DNA of 37,995 bases from Candidatus Saccharimonadia bacterium (GTDB lineage: Bacteria; Patescibacteriota; Saccharimonadia; Saccharimonadales; SZUA-47), in contig CALLJT010000056.1 of assembly GCA_938050265.1 (NCBI GenBank), forward strand, positions 1 through 37,995, read 5' to 3'. Within the stretch, counting starts at the first letter, position 1; the number at the start of each line of letters is the position of its first letter. A model generated the notes under the pieces. It was not told the DNA's origin, ran no database searches, and saw only the letters and a list, made by a program, of their open reading frames with translations. Below are positions 1-7,237 of this stretch, piece after piece. The translations under genes were made by a program, and so were the position numbers.

Positions 1-784
1 GGTATGATGCGATCGGGATAGCTACCGCGAGCAACAGGAGGCTCCATGCAACCGCTTTCCAGCCGTAGCTGCCGATAGGTGTCCCGAGGATGAGCGCTCG
101 AATTGCCTCGACGACCTGGGTGATTGGTTGGTTTTCGGCAAATATCTTGAGGTACTTGCCCATACCGTCAGTCGGCGCAAAGGCACTTGATGCAAATGTG
201 AGCGGAAATATCATGACGAATGTCAGCCACTGCACCGCCTCGATGCTTTTGGCGAGCACCCCGACGATTGCTGACAGCCACGAGAACGCGAAGGTAAACA
301 GCAGCAGTATGCCGACGATTTGTACCCACTCGAACGCGCTTGCCTGCGGCCGAAAACCGATAACGAAGCCTGAGACGATCATAACGATTGTTGAGATGGC
401 GTTGCGGAATATGTCGGACACGACGTGGCCGTTGAGCACGGCAAGGTTTGACATTGGCAGGCTGCGGAACCGGTCTACAATGCCTTTCTGGAGATCGTTC
501 GTAACTGCAATCGCGGTCGTCGTTGACCCGAATGCAACGGTCTGCACAATGATCCCCGCCATCAAGAAATTAATGTAGCTGATGCCGTCTGGGAGCGCCT
601 GCTCGATGGAGCCACCAAACACAGACGCAAAGAGCAACAAGAACATAATCGGGGTAAAGAACGCTCCAAGTAACTGGTCCATATTGCGGATTATGTGCGT
701 ACTGCTGCGCTTGATCATGAGCAGCGAATCACGCATGAATGAACCGATTTTAGATCGTTTTTCGAATTCAAGTACAACCGGCAT
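1..784 (-). CDS. ABC-2 type transporter permease (DrrB-like), 3' end cut by window
   Basis: Integral membrane subunit of an exporter paired with the ATPase at 784-1746. Reading the minus strand from ATG at 784 gives an uninterrupted frame to the window edge (about 261 codons) beginning MPVVLEFEKRS. It holds several hydrophobic segments typical of ABC-2 permeases, including one near residues 40-60, a pair near 110-170, and the family-like stretch 'FASSAFAPTDGMGKYLKIFAENQP' region just after residue 195 (seen as FASSAF, then a short loop, then NQPITQVVEAIRAL). The ATG overlaps the TAA stop of the ATPase by one base (TAATG), indicating translational coupling. The usual family length is about 250-280 residues, so only the last segment is missing. 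Substrate unknown; DrrAB-type pairs commonly export hydrophobic drugs or lipids (family knowledge). Confidence 0.9.
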   Translation of the reverse strand, partial: MPVVLEFEKRSKIGSFMRDSLLMIKRSSTHIIRNMDQLLGAFFTPIMFLLLFASVFGGSIEQALPDGISYINFLMAGIIVQTVAFGSTTTAIAVTNDLQKGIVDRFRSLPMSNLAVLNGHVVSDIFRNAISTIVMIVSGFVIGFRPQASAFEWVQIVGILLLFTFAFSWLSAIVGVLAKSIEAVQWLTFVMIFPLTFASSAFAPTDGMGKYLKIFAENQPITQVVEAIRALILGTPIGSYGWKAVAWSLLLLAVAIPIASY

Positions 785-1746
785 TAGAGGTCCCCTTCTT
801 CTTGCAGCTGCTGGGGCTTTGTGTCGGTAAGCGTCAGGAACACGTCGTCGAGCGTCGGCTTGTGGATGTCGATTGATGCTACTGGGATCTTTTTCTTTTT
901 CAGAGTGCCAAGAATTGCCTGTATATCAGTACCGTCTCCTTCAACAAGAAACGTTGCTTTTAGCGCGTCGGTATCGATGTTAGCGACTGTGTCTTTCATG
1001 GTGGTTTGGATGTGTTTGAGACCAGATTTGGTCTGTACCGTAATGACCAGTCTGTCTTGTCCGACCTGGGCTTTGAGCTGCTCTGCAGTCCCTTCTGCGA
1101 TGACTCGGCCCCCGTCAATCAGCACGATTGTGTCGGCGAGCTTGTCAGCTTCTTCGAGGTACTGTGTGGTGAGCAGGATTGTCGTGCCTTTGTCCATAAG
1201 GTTCTGGATGATATCCCACATGACAAGCCGCGAGCGCGGGTCAAGTCCTGTTGTTGGTTCGTCCAGAAAGATAACTGGCGGTGCTGCAATCAGGCTTACT
1301 GCGAGGTCGAGCCGTCTGCGCATGCCACCAGAGTATGTTTTGACGGGGCGCTCGGCAGCGTCGACCAGGTCGAATTCTTCAAGTAGTTCCTGGGCTCGCT
1401 CTGCCGCGCTTTTTGCAGTTAGTCGGTAGAGGCGGCCCATCATCACGAGGTTTTCTCTCCCTGTGAGTAGTTCATCTACCGCAGCTGATTGACCAGTGAG
1501 TCCGATCACCTCACGGACGGATTCTGCATGTGTCGTGACGTCGTTGCCTTCTACAGTGACTGATCCGCTATCTGGTTTTAGCAGTGTGCTGAGGATGCGC
1601 ACCATTGTTGTTTTGCCAGCGCCGTTTGGTCCAAGTAGTGCCAGCATAGTGCCTCGTTCAACGCTGAGGTCTATACCGCGGAGTACGTGGTTGTCGCCAT
1701 ATGATTTCACGAGATCTTTGACGACTATGACAGGAGCTTGATGCAT
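784..1746 (-). CDS. ABC transporter ATP-binding protein, DrrA (daunorubicin-resistance) type
   Basis: Cytoplasmic nucleotide-binding subunit powering the overlapping ABC-2 permease. 320 residues. Walker A GPNGAGKT at 39-46, Q-loop Q86, signature YSGGM at 138-142, Walker B VIFLDEP at 158-164 and D-loop following. The switch position that is histidine in most ABC ATPases is glutamine here (TTQYLEEAD, around 193-201), which is characteristic of the DrrA branch rather than a defect. A C-terminal extension of about 90 residues after residue 230 fits the DrrA-type regulatory tail. Start ATG 1746 has no strong Shine-Dalgarno; a TATTCT-like -10 lies about 28 nt upstream on the minus strand. Exported substrate cannot be read from sequence. 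Confidence 0.93.
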   Translation of the reverse strand: MHQAPVIVVKDLVKSYGDNHVLRGIDLSVERGTMLALLGPNGAGKTTMVRILSTLLKPDSGSVTVEGNDVTTHAESVREVIGLTGQSAAVDELLTGRENLVMMGRLYRLTAKSAAERAQELLEEFDLVDAAERPVKTYSGGMRRRLDLAVSLIAAPPVIFLDEPTTGLDPRSRLVMWDIIQNLMDKGTTILLTTQYLEEADKLADTIVLIDGGRVIAEGTAEQLKAQVGQDRLVITVQTKSGLKHIQTTMKDTVANIDTDALKATFLVEGDGTDIQAILGTLKKKKIPVASIDIHKPTLDDVFLTLTDTKPQQLQEEGDL

Positions 1747-1821
1747 TGTTTTTCGACTTTCTTATTCTGCTTATAGAATACCACGGAGAGAACGCGAAGC
1801 CTTGATAGTCTTACCCGTGCA

Positions 1822-2598
1822 CTACAGAATCTGTGGGATGTCGGACGTCGGAATGGAGAGAGCGTGTGCGACGTCGAGGAGTAAGTGACGTTCCTCTGCA
1901 TAGAGGTGTCGGTCTGCGAGTGCGACGCTGATGGCTGAGCTGAACATGAGTTGGCGTACGTTTGGAAATATATCTTCAGCGCGCGATTTGATGTCTGAGA
2001 GTTCGCCTGAGATGTCGTCGAGTGGGTGGTCGAAGCACTGTTTGAGTGCGGCTTCATCGGGCGCTGTGCCAGTGATGTTTTTGTACTGTTTGGCGATGGC
2101 TTTTCGTTCTTTTCGGTGCACTTTACCATCAGATTTACTAATGGCTATCAGTATACGGATGAGTAATGCGTCCTCGGCACGGAGGCCGTCTGTGACGTGC
2201 GGTTCGCTGTCTGTGATCCATTCGGCGTCAGCGTAGAGTATGGTCGACATCTGTTCTCTGCGCTCCTCTAATAGCTCAGCCAGCTCGCCTGCGTGCTCAC
2301 GGTATGACTCGTATGAGTAGTCAGATATATCTGCGTGTTTACTGTTGATGCGCTCAAGAATTTTGATGCGGTGCATGTTGCAGCGCTTACAGAGGCCTAT
2401 GAACGATATGATCTGCTCACTGCCGTCTATTGAGTCGGCGTGCTCGGCAACGTAGTCTTGGATCTGCACAAGAGTATGGGTGCTGTCTATGAGCCCCTGC
2501 GTTACGCGGTCGTATTGTTTGAGGCCTGGGTCAATGTCGTCTTCAAGCTCAAGCGTCGTGCGTAGCACGTCTTCGAGCTGTTTGTGTACGTTTCTCAT
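1822..2598 (-). CDS. TerB-like domain protein
   Basis: 258 residues from ATG 2598 (MRNVHKQLED). The N-terminal 140 residues are acidic and helical with CxxC-like cysteines (C70, C73); no family recognised there. The C-terminal part (about 143-253) resembles the TerB/tellurite-resistance helical fold: two halves each with an acidic loop followed by Glu, DGKVHRKE at 157-164 and ADRHLYAEE at 228-236, known in TerB as metal-binding loops. The frame is open farther upstream to 2691 but that would overlap the response regulator; a TATACT on the minus strand (2605-2610) ends 6 nt before ATG 2598, so the gene probably has its own leaderless start. It follows the receiver gene by 22 nt, suggesting a shared stress-signalling role (inference). 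Confidence 0.75.
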   Translation of the reverse strand: MRNVHKQLEDVLRTTLELEDDIDPGLKQYDRVTQGLIDSTHTLVQIQDYVAEHADSIDGSEQIISFIGLCKRCNMHRIKILERINSKHADISDYSYESYREHAGELAELLEERREQMSTILYADAEWITDSEPHVTDGLRAEDALLIRILIAISKSDGKVHRKERKAIAKQYKNITGTAPDEAALKQCFDHPLDDISGELSDIKSRAEDIFPNVRQLMFSSAISVALADRHLYAEERHLLLDVAHALSIPTSDIPQIL

Positions 2599-2604
2599 GT
2601 CCCT

Positions 2605-2610
2605 AGTATA
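2605..2610 (-). promoter_or_regulatory. -10 box of TerB-like gene (leaderless)
   Basis: TATACT on the minus strand, 6 nt before ATG 2598; lies in the 22-nt gap after the response regulator stop. Transcription would begin at or within a base or two of the start codon. Confidence 0.65.
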
Positions 2611-2620
2611 CCGTACAGAC

Positions 2621-3061
2621 TTAGAGAAGTTCGGTGCTTGCGTCGAGGTCCATTGATTCTTCTTGGTCGGCTGGCATGAGAATGCTGTCAACTAATCGGT
2701 CAATTTGGTCGTCGCTGAGGTTGGCTTTGACGGCGTAGCCTTCAATGCCGTAGTCGCGGATGCCTTTTGGTGCGTCGACTTCGTTGAGGTTAGATATGAT
2801 GAATACTGGTATTGTTTTACCCCATTCGTTTTCACGCATGATCTGGAGTACTTTGTCACCGGCTATTTCAGGGATCATCAGGTCCATGAGTACCAGGTCG
2901 GGGACTTCCCGCTCGATTATTTCGAGTGCTTGCTTGCCGTCAAACGCGTTAAAACACGTGTAGCCGAGTAGTTCTAGCCTGATTTTATATATCTCGCCGA
3001 GGTGTTCGTTGTCCTCAACGATTACTATTTTTTGTGATTGTCCAAATTGTTCGTCATTCAT
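2621..3061 (-). CDS. Stand-alone response-regulator receiver (CheY-like)
   Basis: 146 residues, essentially one receiver domain (about 11-127) with no DNA-binding output domain. Acidic pocket E16/D17, phosphoacceptor D60 in LVLMDLMIP, conserved Ser S90 and Lys K112 are all present, so phosphorylation should be possible. A short acidic tail (about 128-146) follows. No histidine kinase lies in the window, so the partner must be encoded elsewhere. The downstream TerB-like protein is the obvious candidate for a functional neighbour (inference). A TACACT on the minus strand ends 6 nt before the ATG and no Shine-Dalgarno is visible, giving a leaderless start. Confidence 0.93.
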   Translation of the reverse strand: MNDEQFGQSQKIVIVEDNEHLGEIYKIRLELLGYTCFNAFDGKQALEIIEREVPDLVLMDLMIPEIAGDKVLQIMRENEWGKTIPVFIISNLNEVDAPKGIRDYGIEGYAVKANLSDDQIDRLVDSILMPADQEESMDLDASTELL

Positions 3062-3067
3062 ACTGCT

Positions 3068-3073
3068 AGTGTA
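3068..3073 (-). promoter_or_regulatory. -10 box of response regulator (leaderless)
   Basis: TACACT on the minus strand, 6 nt before ATG 3061. Confidence 0.55.
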
Positions 3074-3118
3074 TCACGTAGGGAGCGATCACGGTCAAAT
3101 GCTAGACCCACACTCACT

Positions 3119-4492
3119 TCAGAGGCAGTCTGGGACAACGGTGCCGGGGTCAACAGCAAAGCTTGGTGCGTTTTGCGACAGGTTCCAGTGCAGGTTACCA
3201 AACGGTGTGAGGTTGCTGCCGCTGGCGTTTTTGGTCCAGTAGCCTACAGGAGCACCCGGTTCGTACACGAGGTCGAACGAGTCGCTGCCCGCTCCATGCC
3301 AAGCCAGCACGCCGACTCCCTGTTCTGGTCCGATTTCGTACGCCGACGCAACACTGACGTAATGGTGTTCGGGTTCCGCCCCAAACCCAGCGATGGTGGC
3401 TGCATTGTCTGTGCGTCCGACTTCACCTATGATCAGAGCCATATCATTGTCGTGCACCGTCTGTATGTAGTTTCGCATCGAGTCAGATCCGGCTTTCCAC
3501 TCGGTGTACACATGGAAACTAAACAGCATGTTGCATGTGCCGATTGCTTGCACATCCGGCCCGTATTTAAGTATGGCAGAATCGGTTTGGTCGACCGTTG
3601 TGTAGCCGTTACTGTGGTGGTTTTCTTGACCGAAGTTGCTTCCGTCTACGACGATGATATTAGTGTTGCCGGTCGCGCGGATTGCACGTGTCATGTCGCT
3701 ATGTATGCGTTTCCAAATGTCATGGCTGGGGTCGTTGGTGTAGTGAGTCGGCTCGTTGAACAGGTTGAACCAGACGTATGGGTTGTCTGCATACCGATGT
3801 GCGAGGTCGACGAACTCTGATTCAATGGTGTCGTACTGCCACTGCTGGGGCGGTGAGCCTGCATGGTCGCAGTCATAGCGTCCTTCGAGCATGACGACTA
3901 TTTTTTTGGCTGTGTATTCTTGTATGATTGCGTGCACATCGTCATCTGGGTAGCTGCCGTAGTTCCGGTCTCCTTGTGCGTAGCAGCTGGTCAGTCGAAT
4001 CGTATTGAATCCCCAAGCGAGTGCGTCGTCAGACCGCCCGATTGTTTGGAGCTGTGTTTTGTTGCCATCCCATGCTTCAGGGCCGTTGACGTTGACGCCG
4101 ACAGGATAGAACACGTCACCGGCTGGGTCGATGATTTGTCTGCCGTGAATGAAAAACGACCCAGTCGCTAGACCACGGCTGGCAGTCTCGTCCCTGCCCC
4201 ACTGGCGCATAAAGTAGCTGAGGTCCAGGATGTTGACGACGTTGTCGTTCGTGAAGTCTGCTGTTGTGTCGTTGCTGTTCCAGCGACTCAAGAGGTATGA
4301 CAAATCGGCTATTGTCACACGAAAGTCGCCGTTCGTGTCTGCGATCGGCTCGATTTCGCCGCTGGACGTCCCCTGCACCGTAGGCTCGTCGATCGCCGGC
4401 GTGCTGGCTCGAATGTAGAGAAGTAGCGCTACAAGGCCAAGTATCAGTATGATAACGATTGCTCGTATATATGGGTGTACGTGCTTGGGCAT
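3119..4492 (-). CDS. Membrane-anchored GH5-like glycoside hydrolase with dockerin-like segment
   Basis: 457 residues from ATG 4492. Residues 9-28 are a single N-terminal membrane anchor, so the enzyme should face outward. Residues about 49-100 contain two calcium-loop-plus-helix units (ADTNGDFRVTIADLSYLLSRW and DFTNDNVVNILDLSYFM region), the pattern of type I dockerins. The remainder is a TIM-barrel glycosidase of GH5 type: acid/base E247 in WFNLFNEP, H327 in FSFHVY, nucleophile E357 in IIGEVG. Likely substrate is a beta-1,4-glucan or mannan (family knowledge, not determinable here). Last gene of the polysaccharide operon, 61 nt after the GH113-like gene. An upstream in-frame ATG at 4519 exists, but a minus-strand TATACT lies between the two ATGs, 10 nt before 4492. 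Confidence 0.85.
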   Translation of the reverse strand: MPKHVHPYIRAIVIILILGLVALLLYIRASTPAIDEPTVQGTSSGEIEPIADTNGDFRVTIADLSYLLSRWNSNDTTADFTNDNVVNILDLSYFMRQWGRDETASRGLATGSFFIHGRQIIDPAGDVFYPVGVNVNGPEAWDGNKTQLQTIGRSDDALAWGFNTIRLTSCYAQGDRNYGSYPDDDVHAIIQEYTAKKIVVMLEGRYDCDHAGSPPQQWQYDTIESEFVDLAHRYADNPYVWFNLFNEPTHYTNDPSHDIWKRIHSDMTRAIRATGNTNIIVVDGSNFGQENHHSNGYTTVDQTDSAILKYGPDVQAIGTCNMLFSFHVYTEWKAGSDSMRNYIQTVHDNDMALIIGEVGRTDNAATIAGFGAEPEHHYVSVASAYEIGPEQGVGVLAWHGAGSDSFDLVYEPGAPVGYWTKNASGSNLTPFGNLHWNLSQNAPSFAVDPGTVVPDCL

Positions 4493-4502
4493 ACTGTGTA
4501 CC

Positions 4503-4508
4503 AGTATA
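4503..4508 (-). promoter_or_regulatory. -10 box before GH5-like gene
   Basis: TATACT on the minus strand inside the ORF extension that would start at 4519; 10 nt before ATG 4492. It suggests an additional internal promoter for the last gene of the operon. Confidence 0.5.
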
Positions 4509-4553
4509 CGTTTTAACATAAGCTTCGTCTACATGTGGCGCGGTACTCGTATA

Positions 4554-5651
4554 CTAGTACCAGCCGAAGCAGTCACGAACGGTGTTTTCAACATTTGGTT
4601 TACCGAGTATGTTGTAGCCTTTTTGGTCTTCTCGCGTCTGGTTCAGGTCGGTGCCGAAGTACACAGCCCAGATGTATCCACCACGAGTCCGCGTATGGAT
4701 GACGTCGCACCCTGCACGCAACCAGGCTTCCTGTAGCCATTCAGCGACACTATTGGTCCCTATTGCCGACCATGGATTCTTCTCTGCTCCGACTTCGCTC
4801 GGTATGCCGTACTCATGCACGATGAATCCGGGGTCGTCCAGGTACGCGCCCAGGTCATCGAACGTTTTGTTCCAGAATGCTTTTATTGGTGAGTTTTCAA
4901 TCTCACCCTCGTATGGGTAGTATGCGTCTACCCCAATGAAATCAAGATCATCTATGAATGGCAACGTATCGGTTGCGTCCCAGTTCATCGCGTAGGTGAT
5001 CGCTCCGTTGTAGTTTGATCGTGCTTGCGTGATGAGGTTTGTCCATTTGAAGCCGTACCTCTGCAGTGACGACAGTTCAACGCCCAGCACGAACGACGTC
5101 AGGTCGTACTGCTCAGATAGCTCGAGATACGGTGTTATTGCTCCATAGTACGACGCAAACCAGGCATCGATGTCTGTGGGTGTTATGGCTTGACGCTCAA
5201 ACGTGTCTGGGTCTGTACCGTCAACCAGCGGTTTGATGCTGGGTTTTATGTCTGCAGCTAGGAGTGCTTCGATGAGCAGTGTTATCTCTTCTATTGACGG
5301 AGTATCGTTCGTCGTACTGACGGTAGTGGATTCGTTGGAGTTCATGAACAGCGGTATGGCGATTGCTGCATCCGTAGTGCCGAACTGAGCTATCCGTGCA
5401 ACAAACTCTGACGTGTATGTTTGTACATCCTGGTCGAGCTGTGGTCGGTAGTACAGAATGTTAACACCGTTAATGGGCCGTTTTTGGTCGATGTCTTGCT
5501 GTGAGCTGGATGCAATGGGTGTTGTGGGCGGTTCAGTTGCCCGTTGGTGTAGATAGGCAACAACAACCGATGCGGCTATCATGCCGAGCAGTACGAGCGT
5601 TATAAACGCTGAGCCGTAGTGGAGGGTTTGTTTTCTGAGTGTCTGTTTCAT
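4554..5651 (-). CDS. Membrane-anchored GH113-like TIM-barrel glycosidase
   Basis: 365 residues. A single hydrophobic anchor at about 13-33 is followed by a Thr/Pro/Ser linker and a TIM-barrel of the GH113/'glycosidase-like' type: starts with NGVNILYYRP (61-70), candidate acid/base E192 in FVLGVELSSL, FIGVDAYYPY at 238-247, candidate nucleophile E280 in FIVHEYGIPS. GH113 members known to date act on beta-mannan (family knowledge); specificity here is inference. The ATG overlaps the stop of the upstream GT39-like gene (ATGA), so it is translationally coupled to polysaccharide-synthesis genes. Role could be trimming, release or recycling of the exported polymer, or attack on host-surface glycans. 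Confidence 0.8.
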   Translation of the reverse strand: MKQTLRKQTLHYGSAFITLVLLGMIAASVVVAYLHQRATEPPTTPIASSSQQDIDQKRPINGVNILYYRPQLDQDVQTYTSEFVARIAQFGTTDAAIAIPLFMNSNESTTVSTTNDTPSIEEITLLIEALLAADIKPSIKPLVDGTDPDTFERQAITPTDIDAWFASYYGAITPYLELSEQYDLTSFVLGVELSSLQRYGFKWTNLITQARSNYNGAITYAMNWDATDTLPFIDDLDFIGVDAYYPYEGEIENSPIKAFWNKTFDDLGAYLDDPGFIVHEYGIPSEVGAEKNPWSAIGTNSVAEWLQEAWLRAGCDVIHTRTRGGYIWAVYFGTDLNQTREDQKGYNILGKPNVENTVRDCFGWY

Positions 5652-7237
5652 TGTGTATTCCTGTAGAGTGCTATGTCGTCGTTTGTATAGAACACACGAA
5701 ACGGCGTGGTTCCAGATGCAAGATCAAGTTCAGAGAGTGTGTCGAAATCCTGTCTTCTTGAGGTGACAACCCAGTCGGTTACAGTTGGGTCTTCGATTGC
5801 CTGCTCCCACTGCTCGTAGGCTCCTTCGTGTACGAACCTGTCAAGGTCGAGCGTACTGTGGAACATGAATGCTGCGTTAGTCGCCATAGAAACCAGCACT
5901 GTTTCGTCTTCCCCGACGTTGTTTCTGAGTACATGTGCAGCTTCGCGGTACTGGATCTGCCCTTCGCGCGCGTCGTCGATAATCGGTAGGCTACTAAACA
6001 TCATGTACCCATACGATACCATGACAAGCATGCCCGCAAGAGCGACAACTGCAGTGCGCTTCGATAGGACACTGACACCTATCGCTACAAACGGCAGCAG
6101 GAATATACCATAGCGCAGGTTCAGACTCGTCTCGTCACCGGCAATGCCAGCAACACGCATTATCGAAAACCCAAGCACCATCGTAACAACGTGGAAAATC
6201 GCAGGCGACAGTAGCAGGAGTATGAGAGAGATTTTTTGATAGTCGATAATCTGTTGTTTTGTGCGCTCAGTGAGTTTAGCGGACTTAGTTGTGGCTGTCC
6301 TGCGCTGTCGCACGGCAAGCCAGGTAAATAAGCCGATCGAAGCGATCACGACGGCTGGTGCCCCGAGTAGCAGAAGCGCAGATCCGCCGTATAGTAGTAG
6401 AGACAATAGTGGCTTGCCTTCTGAATCGACGCCGTATAGTTTTTGTCGTTCGGTAAATACGCTGGCAGAAAACTCGCCTCGTACGAAATCGAGCGCGTCA
6501 CCAGTGATGGTGTAGTTCCAGAGTAGCCACGCTGCTCCAGCGAGTGCAACCGGTAGTGACAATATGAACACGCGACCGATGTTTTCTCGGAGCGACATCG
6601 TCCGAGAAACAGTTTGCAGCCATATAGTCAGCCCTGCTTGTGCGGCGACGATAACCCAGCCTTCGTATCGGAGCAGTATCATGGCGCTGTTGACAAACGC
6701 AAGGATGGCGAGCCATTTGACGTTTCGAGAGGAGCTATATCTGAGGAAACAGTACACGCTGGCTGTAAACGTAGCGATGAATGGCACTTCTGACATAGAC
6801 GTAGACTGCAGGAACAGGACGGTTGGGTTGAGGCCAAACACAAACGTACCGACGGTGCTGGAGAGTTTGTTCTGCGTGATAAAAAATACGATTTTGTATA
6901 TGAAAAAACAACTCGCAACATAGCTTGCCATCGACAATAGGCTGCCCGCAAGGCTGCTGTGATACATGAAATCGTTCCAGATGAATGGTAGCTTCGCGAG
7001 ATGGCTGAGTGGCAGCCAGATAGAGCCGATTTGTTCGATGCCTGGCTGGATGTTGTCGAACACCGACCGAGCAATTATCAGGTATGAAACACCGTCGTCG
7101 TAGATGAACAGTAAGTCTTTAGCCTGAGTCAGCGCGAATGCAGCGATACTCAGGAGCGCAGTGATGCCGAGTACGATGCGGTGCCAGTGCCGTGCGAAGA
7201 TGTTAGGTGGTAGATCGGGAGTCGCTTCCGGTGTCAC
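5648..7237 (-). CDS. Multi-pass membrane glycosyltransferase, GT39/ArnT-like
   Basis: 529 residues with about 11-12 hydrophobic segments. The first extracytoplasmic loop contains IYDDGVSYLIIARSV, the Asp-Asp plus Tyr arrangement seen in GT-C fold enzymes (GT39/GT83/ArnT families) that use polyprenyl-phosphate sugars. The C-terminal 80 residues are soluble. Start is GTG at 7237, overlapping the stop of the GT2 synthase by the GTGA arrangement; its own stop overlaps the GH113-like start. Probable role is decoration of a polysaccharide or of surface protein on the outer face of the membrane (inference). Exact donor and acceptor are unknown. Confidence 0.75.
   Translation of the reverse strand: MTPEATPDLPPNIFARHWHRIVLGITALLSIAAFALTQAKDLLFIYDDGVSYLIIARSVFDNIQPGIEQIGSIWLPLSHLAKLPFIWNDFMYHSSLAGSLLSMASYVASCFFIYKIVFFITQNKLSSTVGTFVFGLNPTVLFLQSTSMSEVPFIATFTASVYCFLRYSSSRNVKWLAILAFVNSAMILLRYEGWVIVAAQAGLTIWLQTVSRTMSLRENIGRVFILSLPVALAGAAWLLWNYTITGDALDFVRGEFSASVFTERQKLYGVDSEGKPLLSLLLYGGSALLLLGAPAVVIASIGLFTWLAVRQRRTATTKSAKLTERTKQQIIDYQKISLILLLLSPAIFHVVTMVLGFSIMRVAGIAGDETSLNLRYGIFLLPFVAIGVSVLSKRTAVVALAGMLVMVSYGYMMFSSLPIIDDAREGQIQYREAAHVLRNNVGEDETVLVSMATNAAFMFHSTLDLDRFVHEGAYEQWEQAIEDPTVTDWVVTSRRQDFDTLSELDLASGTTPFRVFYTNDDIALYRNTQ

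Noticed and set aside
3038..3820. Long plus-strand frame opposite the GH5-like gene
   Set aside because: It is the antisense of a gene with clear GH5 motifs, and its product has no recognisable domain.
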